A DNA stretch of 27,358 nt from Candidatus Sulfotelmatobacter sp. Lineage in GTDB: Bacteria; Acidobacteriota; Terriglobia; Terriglobales; Acidobacteriaceae. Each line of letters begins with the position of its first letter. Positions within the stretch are counted from its first letter, which is position 1. The stretch spans positions 1 to 27,358 of the forward strand of contig JASICF010000040.1 of the NCBI GenBank assembly GCA_030044775.1. The letters run 5' to 3'. Made by a program: the position numbers and the translations under genes. This document shows positions 7,549 to 13,285 of this stretch, one piece after another. Under the pieces are notes generated by a model. The model worked only from the letters and a program-made list of their open reading frames with translations. It searched no databases and was not told where the DNA came from.

Positions 7549-8345
7549 TGTCGGCTTCGCCGCTGCCCTCGGAGAGCGTATCCACGGATTGTCAACCCGA
7601 GCCAACGGAGCCCCTTGTGTCGCGGGCGGCTTCCGGAGAAGGGCTAATGGAGTTGGCATCAGCCGGAAAAGTCTCGTCCAACGGACCGGCGGCGCAAGCA
7701 CAGTCTAACCTTTCATGGACAAGCGCTTTCGGCCGCGCCTGCGGCGTGCTGCTCGATACGATCGTCAGGTGGCTTGCGCTCTCCCGCATCAACCCCAATG
7801 TTCTCACCTTTATGGGACTGGTGGTGAACACCTGGGCGGCGATCCTTTTCGGCTCGGCAACCGCCGCGACGCAACGTCGGCTGTTTTTTTATGCTGGGCT
7901 GGTCATCATCTTTTCGGGTTTTTTTGACCTTGTCGATGGACAGGTCGCACGTGCCACCAACCGCGTGACTCGCTTCGGCGCCTTTTTCGATTCTGTGGTC
8001 GACCGCTACTCAGATGCCTCCCAGTTCCTCGGCCTGCTCGTCTTCTTCGCCCGCGGCGACCGATTCTTTTACGTGGTGCTTACCGCCTTTGTAATGGTTA
8101 GCGCCATCATGGTCAGCTACACTCGTGCACGCGCCGAATCGCTGATCGGCTCCTGTCGCGTCGGTTTCATGGAGCGCCCGGAGCGCCTGGTGCTGGTGAT
8201 TCTCGGCGCGCTATTCAACCGGATGGCGCCGGTCCTTTGGGTGATCGCGCTGCTCTCCACGCTGACAGTGATTCACCGCATGCGTTACACCTGGACGCGA
8301 ACCCAGGACCCGCCGTCGCCGGCAAGAACCGGGCGCGCAGGGTAG
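7548..8345 (+). CDS. CDP-alcohol phosphatidyltransferase family membrane protein
   Basis: This 265-aa integral membrane enzyme carries the complete family motif D-x2-D-G-x2-A-R-x8-G-x3-D-x3-D, read as Asp127, Asp130, Gly131, Ala134-Arg135, Gly144, Asp148 and Asp152. These residues bind the CDP-lipid and two metal ions. About 55 polar N-terminal residues come before the first helix. A later Met (residue 34) is possible, but the overlap with greA supports the first ATG. Hydrophobic segments flank the motif, and a conserved YTRARAESL loop follows. The family makes phospholipid head groups (PG, PI-phosphate, cardiolipin and similar). The YTRARAE block resembles archaetidylinositol- or PI-phosphate synthase-like members, but the acceptor alcohol cannot be fixed by eye. 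Confidence 0.9.
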   Translation: MSASPLPSESVSTDCQPEPTEPLVSRAASGEGLMELASAGKVSSNGPAAQAQSNLSWTSAFGRACGVLLDTIVRWLALSRINPNVLTFMGLVVNTWAAILFGSATAATQRRLFFYAGLVIIFSGFFDLVDGQVARATNRVTRFGAFFDSVVDRYSDASQFLGLLVFFARGDRFFYVVLTAFVMVSAIMVSYTRARAESLIGSCRVGFMERPERLVLVILGALFNRMAPVLWVIALLSTLTVIHRMRYTWTRTQDPPSPARTGRAG

Positions 8346-8448
8346 ACAAAGCACGAGTCGCCAATTCTATTTGCCGCTTTGCGGGTTGGATGCGAAAATA
8401 GCTCGCTTATTCCAGCGTGAGGATGTGACCCGGAGGCGGAATCGGCTT

Positions 8449-8643
8449 ATGGACGAGTCTCGCTCAAAGCAAACGCAGGCGCAACAGCAGATCAAAGCCG
8501 GCATCCAGAATGCTTTGGATCTGGCATCCCGCTGCCGCTCCGCTGAGACTAGCGAGAATTACGAGTTCCTCGAAGAACAGCTGGATCGAGGCGCAGGCGC
8601 GCCAGGCTCTGCCGTCAATGTTGGATCTCGAAGCGCTACTTGA
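8449..8643 (+). CDS. Short ORF, probable 5' part of a frameshifted helical gene
   Basis: The frame from ATG 8449 (GGAGG at 8432-8436, a rather long 12-nt spacing) reads 46 or so residues of convincing hydrophilic helix (ending ENYEFLEEQL) with coding-like third-base GC. It then turns into a Gly/Ala/Ser-rich tail and stops at 8643. The downstream frame carries on the helical pattern. Skipping one base after the codon for the last Leu of EEQL (near 8588) would join EEQL to IEAQARQALPSML. A continuous product of about 185 aa would result. This is either a true separate small protein, a +1 frameshift mutation, a sequencing error, or programmed shifting. Confidence 0.4.
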   Translation: MDESRSKQTQAQQQIKAGIQNALDLASRCRSAETSENYEFLEEQLDRGAGAPGSAVNVGSRSAT

Positions 8644-9007
8644 GAAACTCGATGCGCGCCAATCACTCACTCCGTCAGACCTCAAAACATTGGAATTATT
8701 GATTGTCGGAGACGCTGAATCTTATCTCAAGTATGAATCGGAACTCGCGGAGTGGAAGGCTCAGCTGGCACGCGTGCTCGACCAGATTGGAAGACTCGGG
8801 AAATCAGATCTCGACCTGGACGGCATAATGCAACTCCGGGCGCTGTGCCGCGAAGCTCACGAGTCGCTCTCTGACTTGATTTTTTACTTCGATGCCCAGG
8901 AGCGCACCGCTAAATTCAAAGCGTCTACCGCAGGTCCAATCGATGCCGAGGGCTATCTCTTCCTTGCGCGAATCGTTCGCGACATGCTGCGGTCCGACCG
9001 GATGTAA
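8510..9007 (+). CDS. Hypothetical helical protein
   Basis: I do not recognise this protein. From ATG 8510 it would be 165 aa, but the first 30 or so residues look like out-of-frame translation of the overlapping ORF that starts at 8449. Credible sequence begins around residue 28 (WIEAQARQALPS). An internal ATG at 8618 would give 129 aa without a ribosome-binding site. The body is all-helical and charged (MLDLEALLEKLDARQSLTP, YLKYESELAEWKAQLARVLDQI, LIFYFDAQERTAKF), with no membrane segment, signal peptide or cysteine pair apart from one Cys. It stands between the phosphatidyltransferase and the asparaginase, all on the plus strand. Function unknown. Confidence 0.6.
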   Translation: MLWIWHPAAAPLRLARITSSSKNSWIEAQARQALPSMLDLEALLEKLDARQSLTPSDLKTLELLIVGDAESYLKYESELAEWKAQLARVLDQIGRLGKSDLDLDGIMQLRALCREAHESLSDLIFYFDAQERTAKFKASTAGPIDAEGYLFLARIVRDMLRSDRM

Positions 9008-9056
9008 CCACCTGCTATTCTAAATCCGTCACACTATTCACACTGGGGATAGATAT

Positions 9057-9986
9057 TTGCTCACCAATCCCGTTCTCGTGGTTCACGGCGGAGCCTGGGC
9101 CATGCCCGATGACATGGTGGAAGCCCACATTCGTGGCGTTCGCAAGGCCGTCGCAGCAGGGTGGACCGTGCTCGAGCGCGGGGGCTCTTCGGTGGATGCG
9201 GTCGAAGAAGCGATCGTCATGATGGAAGATGACGATACGTTCGACGCCGGCCGTGGCAGTTTCCTCAACCGCGAGGGCAGGGTACAGCTCGACGCTCTCA
9301 TCATGGACGGCGCCACCCTCCGTGCCGGAGGTGTTGGGTGCGTTGAGCGCCTGCGCAATCCCGTGCGCGCCGCACGCAAGATTCTGAGCGAAAGCCCGCA
9401 TGTGTATTTCGTGGCTGAAGGCGCCGAGCGTTTCGCCGCCGAGCATGGGATCGATTTATGCCAAAACGAAGATCTGGTGATCCCCCGCGAGATCGAAAAT
9501 CTGCGAAGATTTCAAGCCGAAGCCTCGCGGCACGATTCGGTGAAAGATGGCAACTATCTCTTCACCCCCGAAATGACGCACGATACGGTCGGCGCCGTGG
9601 CTCTCGATCGCGATGGCAACATCGCGGCCGCCACATCTACAGGGGGGACGCTAAACAAGGCTCCGGGTCGCCTGGGCGACTCCTCGCTCATCGGCTGCGG
9701 CTGCTACGCGGATAATCAGAGCGCCGCCGTCTCCACTACCGGATGGGGCGAACCCATCATGAAGCTGGTTCTCGCGAAATGGACTGCCGACCGTGTTGCT
9801 GCCGGCAACTTGCCGGATTGGGCGGCTCGCGAGGCAATGAACTACCTCGAACAACGGTTAAACGGTCATGGCGGCATCATCGTACTGAATGCACAAGGCC
9901 AGTTCGGCATCGCCCACAATACCCCTCGTATGGCCTGGGCGATCAAAACCAAGAGTATCGAAGAGGCCGGCGTGGAACGGGATTAG
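9057..9986 (+). CDS. Isoaspartyl peptidase / plant-type L-asparaginase (Ntn hydrolase)
   Basis: This 309-aa protein belongs to asparaginase_2. It opens with PVLVVHGGAWAMP. The autocleavage site comes before the nucleophile Thr177 in MTHDTVGAVALD. Further conserved blocks are TSTGGTLNKAPGRLGDSSLIGCGCYAD (195 onward, with Thr195 and the GRLGDS loop) and the C-terminal GGIIVLNAQGQFGIAHNTPRM. The family removes isoaspartyl residues from dipeptides and hydrolyses L-Asn after splitting into alpha and beta subunits. The start is taken at TTG 9057, preceded by GGGGAT at 9045-9050. The next Met would cut into the conserved VVHGGA strand. No signal peptide is seen, so it should be cytosolic. Confidence 0.94.
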   Translation: MLTNPVLVVHGGAWAMPDDMVEAHIRGVRKAVAAGWTVLERGGSSVDAVEEAIVMMEDDDTFDAGRGSFLNREGRVQLDALIMDGATLRAGGVGCVERLRNPVRAARKILSESPHVYFVAEGAERFAAEHGIDLCQNEDLVIPREIENLRRFQAEASRHDSVKDGNYLFTPEMTHDTVGAVALDRDGNIAAATSTGGTLNKAPGRLGDSSLIGCGCYADNQSAAVSTTGWGEPIMKLVLAKWTADRVAAGNLPDWAAREAMNYLEQRLNGHGGIIVLNAQGQFGIAHNTPRMAWAIKTKSIEEAGVERD

Positions 9987-10040
9987 GTGAGCGGCCGGAA
10001 GTTGACGAAAAGCGGCAAAGTTGAATTTCCTGACTGTTCT

Positions 10041-10056
10041 GTTACGAAATCCGGAC
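10041..10056. promoter_or_regulatory. Operator-like site C (diverged copy)
   Basis: GTTACGAAATCCGGAC matches the inverse of the 10155-10170 site (GTTACGAATTCCGAAC) at 14 of 16 positions. It lies upstream of the HTH regulator gene, 55 bp after the asparaginase stop. It may be a weaker or degenerate binding site. Confidence 0.4.
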
Positions 10057-10154
10057 AGGTCCCCACGCGTATCTGAAAAGCAACCCTCCGATCAGGACGG
10101 GGATTGGTATGAGCAAAAGCGGACCTCAGGCAATGTTTACGCAGTGCGAAACTT

Positions 10155-10170
10155 GTTCGGAATTCGTAAC
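10155..10170. promoter_or_regulatory. Operator-like palindrome, site A, upstream of the HTH regulator
   Basis: GTTCGGAATTCGTAAC is an imperfect palindrome of the form GTTnnGAATTCnnAAC (12 of 16 positions symmetric). The 17-mer TTGTTCGGAATTCGTAA that contains it recurs exactly on the minus strand at the start of the neighbouring 139-aa gene (11427-11443). Its position, 95 bp before the probable start codon of a DNA-binding protein gene, suggests autoregulation. Confidence 0.6.
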
Positions 10171-10228
10171 AAACAATGCGCACGGCAAAAAAATTGCTCA
10201 AATGATGTACGAGAGGGCTTGTCCCTGC

Positions 10229-10264
10229 TATGATTGCGGGCACTTCTCCCTGGAGGGGGTGCCC
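10229..10264 (+). promoter_or_regulatory. Putative -10 box and hairpin that sequesters the regulator's ribosome-binding site
   Basis: TATGAT (10229-10234) resembles a -10 box, with no good -35. Right after it, GGGCAC (10238-10243) pairs with GTGCCC (10259-10264), and TCCC (10247-10250) pairs with GGGG (10255-10258) around a TGGA loop. The Shine-Dalgarno GGAGGGGG (10252-10259) is inside this hairpin, which ends at the base before ATG 10265. A transcript starting near 10240 would begin with the hairpin, which would limit translation. Confidence 0.4.
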
Positions 10265-11071
10265 ATGCTCCCAGCTGGTAAAAGCCTTCGTGCCCTGCGC
10301 GAGAAACTCGGGCTGACCATGCGCGACGTCGAGATGTCGAGCGCTCGCATGGCCGAGAAGTATCGCAACGAAGAATTCTCCATTCCTCCCAGCCGCTTGT
10401 CAGATATCGAGACCAAGAATGTTTTGCCCAGCATCTTTCGCCTCTATACATTGTCGGTGATTTACCGCCGCGACATGCGGGAACTGCTGGCCTGGTATGG
10501 GGTCGACATGAACAACATGGCAGCCGACCTGGGCATGATCTCCCCGCCCAAATCGCATATTTCGGAAACGCTGGCCGGAATGTCGGCGGTGCAGATGCCG
10601 GTGCGCATGGATCCGGCATTTGATCAACAGCGCACCGCTAACCTCGGCCGCATGGTCGAGCAATGGGGGTTGGTACCTTTGTCGTACCTGGCGCAGTTTG
10701 CGCACAGCGACTTCACCTATGGCTATATCGGCAATCAGGATTTCACCATGTACCCGATTCTGCCGCCCGGCAGCTTCATTCAAGTCGATGAAGCCAAAAA
10801 CAAAGTGGTAGAAGGTTTATGGCGCTGCGAATACGAACGGCCGATTTACTTCGTCGAGACTCGCGACGGGCATACCTGCTGCTGGTGCAGCATGCGCCGA
10901 GATGACCTGGTTCTGCAGCCGCATCCTTTATCGCCGGTTCCGATTCGGGTATTGCGCCATCCGCAGGAAGCGGAAATTATCGGCCAGGTAGTAGGCGTCG
11001 CTATGAAGTTGACGGAGTGGCACGCTTTTGGTTCTTCTTCAGGCTCGAAAGTGCAACCAGCACTGAATTAA
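10265..11071 (+). CDS. XRE-type HTH regulator with degenerate LexA/CI-like (S24-fold) C-terminal domain
   Basis: The preferred start is ATG 10265, giving 268 aa, because GGAGGGGG lies just before it and the upstream 156 nt hold an operator-like palindrome. An in-frame ATG at 10109 would give 320 aa with a Cys-rich extension. Residues 4-65 form an XRE helix-turn-helix (KSLRALREKLGLTMRDVE ... SRLSDIETKNVLPS) with a longer than usual insert between helix 2 and the recognition helix. About residues 145-245 match the LexA/CI fold: FTMYPILPPGSFIQVD stands where SM-x-P-x-L-x2-GD-x-V-x-VD occurs, and LVLQPHPLSPVPIRVL plus EAEIIGQVVGVAM match the end of the domain. The catalytic Ser position is Thr161 and the catalytic Lys position falls on Cys206 in a CCWC cluster, so self-cleavage is unlikely. 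Probably a DNA-binding regulator of itself and the divergent pair downstream. Confidence 0.8.
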   Translation: MLPAGKSLRALREKLGLTMRDVEMSSARMAEKYRNEEFSIPPSRLSDIETKNVLPSIFRLYTLSVIYRRDMRELLAWYGVDMNNMAADLGMISPPKSHISETLAGMSAVQMPVRMDPAFDQQRTANLGRMVEQWGLVPLSYLAQFAHSDFTYGYIGNQDFTMYPILPPGSFIQVDEAKNKVVEGLWRCEYERPIYFVETRDGHTCCWCSMRRDDLVLQPHPLSPVPIRVLRHPQEAEIIGQVVGVAMKLTEWHAFGSSSGSKVQPALN

Positions 11072-11420
11072 GGTGACGGGCCGACGCTCTGTCCTGCGCA
11101 GAGGGAAGCAGTTCGCCGAACTGCGCGCGCATCCCTTCGACGTAAGCCTCTTCGCTCTTATCGCTGTCTCGGCTCGACTCCCGCAAATCTTCGGCTAGTT
11201 CTGCAATCGGAGTGCGCAACACCGTCGACAACACTTCGGTATGAGCCGTTTTGAGCGCGCGCTGCGAGGATTCTTCGCCATGCACCATCGACAATCCCCA
11301 GTGCCGATATCCGCCCTCGCCAGTGCGCAGAGATCCCAGATAGGCCAACTTAGCCAATAGCCCGGAAACCGCAGCCAGCGTGCTTTCCCGAAGGTCCTGT
11401 AAAGCAGATTTGAGCGTCAT
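11001..11420 (-). CDS. Uncharacterised 139-aa helical protein, tail-to-tail overlap with the regulator
   Basis: The protein is mostly helical, without signal peptide or membrane segment. It has an N-terminal helix MTLKSALQDLRESTLAAVSG, a central GGYRHWGLSMVHGEES block, VLRTPIAELAEDLRESS, and a polar C-terminus ending LSSLKKNQKRATPSTS. The YRHWGL and VHGEE blocks look like conserved family motifs, but I cannot assign a known function. The last 71 bases overlap the 3' end of the HTH gene on the other strand, so the two genes are locked together. An inverted copy of the regulator's operator-like site is centred 13 bp before its ATG, a position where binding would block transcription or initiation. 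It is the best candidate for direct control by the regulator. Confidence 0.75.
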   Translation of the reverse strand: MTLKSALQDLRESTLAAVSGLLAKLAYLGSLRTGEGGYRHWGLSMVHGEESSQRALKTAHTEVLSTVLRTPIAELAEDLRESSRDSDKSEEAYVEGMRAQFGELLPSAQDRASARHLNSVLVALSSLKKNQKRATPSTS

Positions 11421-11424
11421 TCCC

Positions 11425-11441
11425 GTTTACGAATTCCGAAC
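11425..11441. promoter_or_regulatory. Operator-like palindrome, site B, in the divergent promoter region
   Basis: On the plus strand this reads GTTTACGAATTCCGAAC. It matches the inverse of site A at 15 of 16 positions, and the surrounding minus-strand 17-mer is identical. It lies 5-21 bp upstream of the 139-aa gene start and 87 bp upstream of the secreted peptide gene, so one bound protein could control both. Confidence 0.6.
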
Positions 11442-11445
11442 AAAT

Positions 11446-11465
11446 AACGTTACAAAAGTAATGTT
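11446..11465. promoter_or_regulatory. Second inverted repeat next to operator site B
   Basis: AACGTTAC (11446-11453) and GTAATGTT (11458-11465) are inverted complements at 7 of 8 positions around AAAA. On the plus strand TTTTCTC follows. It could be a second protein-binding site in the divergent promoter or a weak hairpin. Its sequence differs from sites A and B, although both contain GTTAC. Confidence 0.35.
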
Positions 11466-11527
11466 TTCTCCTCGTCCGGCACATGAAAGTATCACGGTTC
11501 AATTTTCCAAACAAGGAGAAAACAATC

Positions 11528-11650
11528 GTGAAACGCATGTTACTAGTGATTGCTGCGGCCGTTATGTTCTTAAGCACCTTAGCGCTTCCCACAGTGGCAA
11601 ATGCCGATAACGGCACGGGCGGATGCGGCACAACCGTATGCAAGCCCTAG
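11528..11650 (+). CDS. Short secreted peptide precursor (40 aa) with two cysteines
   Basis: A GTG start at 11528 is preceded by a strong AAGGAG (11513-11518, 9-nt spacing). The product starts MKRMLLVIAAAVMFLSTLAL, a clear Sec signal peptide: two basic residues and a long hydrophobic core. It then has PTVANA, a good signal peptidase I site after ANA. The predicted mature peptide is DNGTGGCGTTVCKP, 14 residues with Cys at positions 7 and 12, able to form one disulphide ring. There is no lipobox. It is followed after 96 bp by a seven-helix membrane protein gene. Possible roles are a secreted signal, a small bacteriocin-like peptide, or a cell-surface peptide; none is proven. Confidence that it is translated rests on the ribosome-binding site and signal peptide. 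Confidence 0.7.
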   Translation: MKRMLLVIAAAVMFLSTLALPTVANADNGTGGCGTTVCKP

Positions 11651-11746
11651 TCTGATTTGCGCTGGACAGGCTTTACGAAAAACGAACAAGATTCGACGTG
11701 ATTTGCTATCCGAAGCATAGTCGCGGTAAAGTACAAAGCCGCCACT

Positions 11747-12514
11747 ATGCTTCATGCTCATTCATTACTGTGGCACTATCTCTGGCTGGCGCCTGACATT
11801 CTGCAAGTAGCGCTAGCGGTTCTTCTCTTCCGCCGCGGGTTTCACAAAGCGTACCCCGTATTCTTCACTTATCTCATCTATGAAGCGATTGAGACCTTCA
11901 CACTCTACGCGATGGACGTTCTCCCTCGGGTTAGCGCGGAGTCCTATTGGCGGGTCTTCTGGGTCAGTTTGATCCTTGGAGGCCTTGTAAAGTTCGCTGT
12001 CATTGGAGAGTTGCTGCGCCACCTGACCTGTTCCAGGCCTGCCTTAGCCAAGGCTGGCGATTTGACGTTTGCCTGTGTTGGGGTGGGTCTAACCTTCCTT
12101 GCTGTCCTGATAGCAGCGTACACCGTTCCCCATAATCCTCACTGGCTGGTTGCGGGCGCCCTTTTGTTCTTGCAGGCGACATATATAGTGCAGTGCGGAT
12201 TGGTGCTCTTCGTCTTTATATTTGCGGCTTACTTTAGATTAACGTGGGATAGATCCACCTTTGGCATTGCCCTGGCCTTTGCAATCGTATTTTGTCAGCA
12301 TCTAGCCAGTCGCGCCGTGGAAGTATCGCTTGCCTTGCCAGACAACGGTGTAATTTTCGATTTTCTGAACATGGCAACCTACCATATTTGCGTACTGATG
12401 TGGTGTTACTACCTCCTTGTTCCACAAAAGAAAGCCGCAATTTCTGCGAGCGCCTTGCCGGAAAATAATCTTGCAGTCTGGAACCGGGAACTGGAGCGTC
12501 TACTGCAAAAATGA
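11747..12514 (+). CDS. Predicted seven-transmembrane protein, unknown function
   Basis: This 255-aa protein has about seven hydrophobic helices: around residues 8-29, 33-58, 66-90, 103-125, 130-162, 170-195 and 200-225. A polar, probably cytoplasmic tail ends in NLAVWNRELERLLQK. There are no recognisable catalytic motifs, transporter signatures or nucleotide-binding sites. The arrangement resembles a sensory 7TM module without an attached enzyme domain. The stop codon overlaps the start of the next gene (ATGA), so the two proteins are made together and may form a complex. I have the impression that such gene pairs recur in Acidobacteria, but this could not be checked here. Its position after the secreted peptide gene makes a receptor or immunity role thinkable. 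Confidence 0.75.
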   Translation: MLHAHSLLWHYLWLAPDILQVALAVLLFRRGFHKAYPVFFTYLIYEAIETFTLYAMDVLPRVSAESYWRVFWVSLILGGLVKFAVIGELLRHLTCSRPALAKAGDLTFACVGVGLTFLAVLIAAYTVPHNPHWLVAGALLFLQATYIVQCGLVLFVFIFAAYFRLTWDRSTFGIALAFAIVFCQHLASRAVEVSLALPDNGVIFDFLNMATYHICVLMWCYYLLVPQKKAAISASALPENNLAVWNRELERLLQK

Positions 12515-13050
12515 ATCTCGCTATTTTTGTCGTCATCATTGCGGCTGTAATGCTGGGCGTGATTTTGCTCCTATCGGTCAAGCAGGCCCGCCGGAGCAGG
12601 CCAAGGGCAGGCTTGATCGGAGCGATTCATCCGATTGACGTGGAAGCGTTTCGTAACCTCACTAGTCCCGGCGAAGACGAATACTTACGGCGGAGCCTTA
12701 CCTCGCGCCAGTTCCGAAGAGTGCGTCGTGAACGGTTACGTGCTATGGCTGCCTATGTTCATGTAGTCGCCGATAACGCCGGAGTGCTCGTGGGCTTGGG
12801 CGAGGCGGCACTTGCAGGCGGAGACGCGAGACTGGCCGATCCGGCTCGAGCCTTAGTGAATGACGCTCTCCTGCTGCGCCGCAATGCCACTGTAGCGATG
12901 GCAAGAATCTATATCGCTCTGGCGTGGCCGAACTCCGGATTTGCAGCTATTCGTGTGGCCGATCGGTACGAACAATTAAGCGGCACGGCCATGCTGCTCG
13001 GCCGCTTGCAGAATCCTGCCGCGCCGGTTCGTCTTTCCGCCATACGTTGA
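12511..13050 (+). CDS. Single-helix membrane-anchored helical protein, partner of the 7TM protein
   Basis: This 179-aa protein has one N-terminal transmembrane helix (NLAIFVVIIAAVMLGVILLL, residues 2-21), then a strongly basic juxtamembrane stretch (KQARRSRPR) that predicts a cytoplasmic body. The body is helical and Arg/Ala-rich: IHPIDVEAFRNLTSPGEDEY (39-58), SRQFRRVRRERLRAMAAYV, and repeated Ala-rich helices to the end. No known domain is recognised. It overlaps the 7TM gene by four bases, so translation is coupled. Together they look like a two-subunit membrane unit whose soluble part is carried by this protein. Confidence 0.75.
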   Translation: MNLAIFVVIIAAVMLGVILLLSVKQARRSRPRAGLIGAIHPIDVEAFRNLTSPGEDEYLRRSLTSRQFRRVRRERLRAMAAYVHVVADNAGVLVGLGEAALAGGDARLADPARALVNDALLLRRNATVAMARIYIALAWPNSGFAAIRVADRYEQLSGTAMLLGRLQNPAAPVRLSAIR

Positions 13051-13285
13051 CCGGGCGACTTAACTCAGACGATCGCATTCACACCCTCCGACAATGAAGT
13101 CGCCCAGTTGGTGGGACTGACCGCAGTCCGGATGACTGAAGGATTACCCCCTTCAATTCAGCCTTGTTTTGAGCTGCCGCACTGGTGTAAAAACCAGCGG
13201 GGCGTACCCATCCCATTTCGAATCAATTCCGCGAACCGTCGAGTTGGTTCCGCCGCTGGAGTGAACGGCGCCCAGGGAGACTCTC
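13051..13285 (+). other. Hairpin-rich intergenic region / leader of the TonB-dependent receptor gene
   Basis: This 235-base gap holds at least five inverted repeats. They are GGGCGACTT (13053-13061) with AAGTCGCCC (13097-13105), GGACTG (13114-13119) with CAGTCC (13124-13129), TGAAGG (13137-13142) with CCTTCA (13150-13155), CTGGT (13182-13186) with ACCAG (13193-13197), and GAACC (13233-13237) with GGTTC (13246-13250). No long U-tract follows any of them. The receptor's ribosome-binding site AGGGAG (13274-13279) ends the region. It could be a structured 5' leader, or transcript-end structure of the upstream pair. Confidence 0.4.

Noticed and set aside
10109..10264. 52-residue Cys-rich N-terminal extension (CETC ... 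CPCYDC) of the HTH regulator
   Set aside because: A zinc-ribbon-like head is possible. However, the strong GGAGGGGG before ATG 10265, the operator-like palindrome at 10155-10170 and mixed third-base composition favour the shorter protein. Kept only as an alternative.
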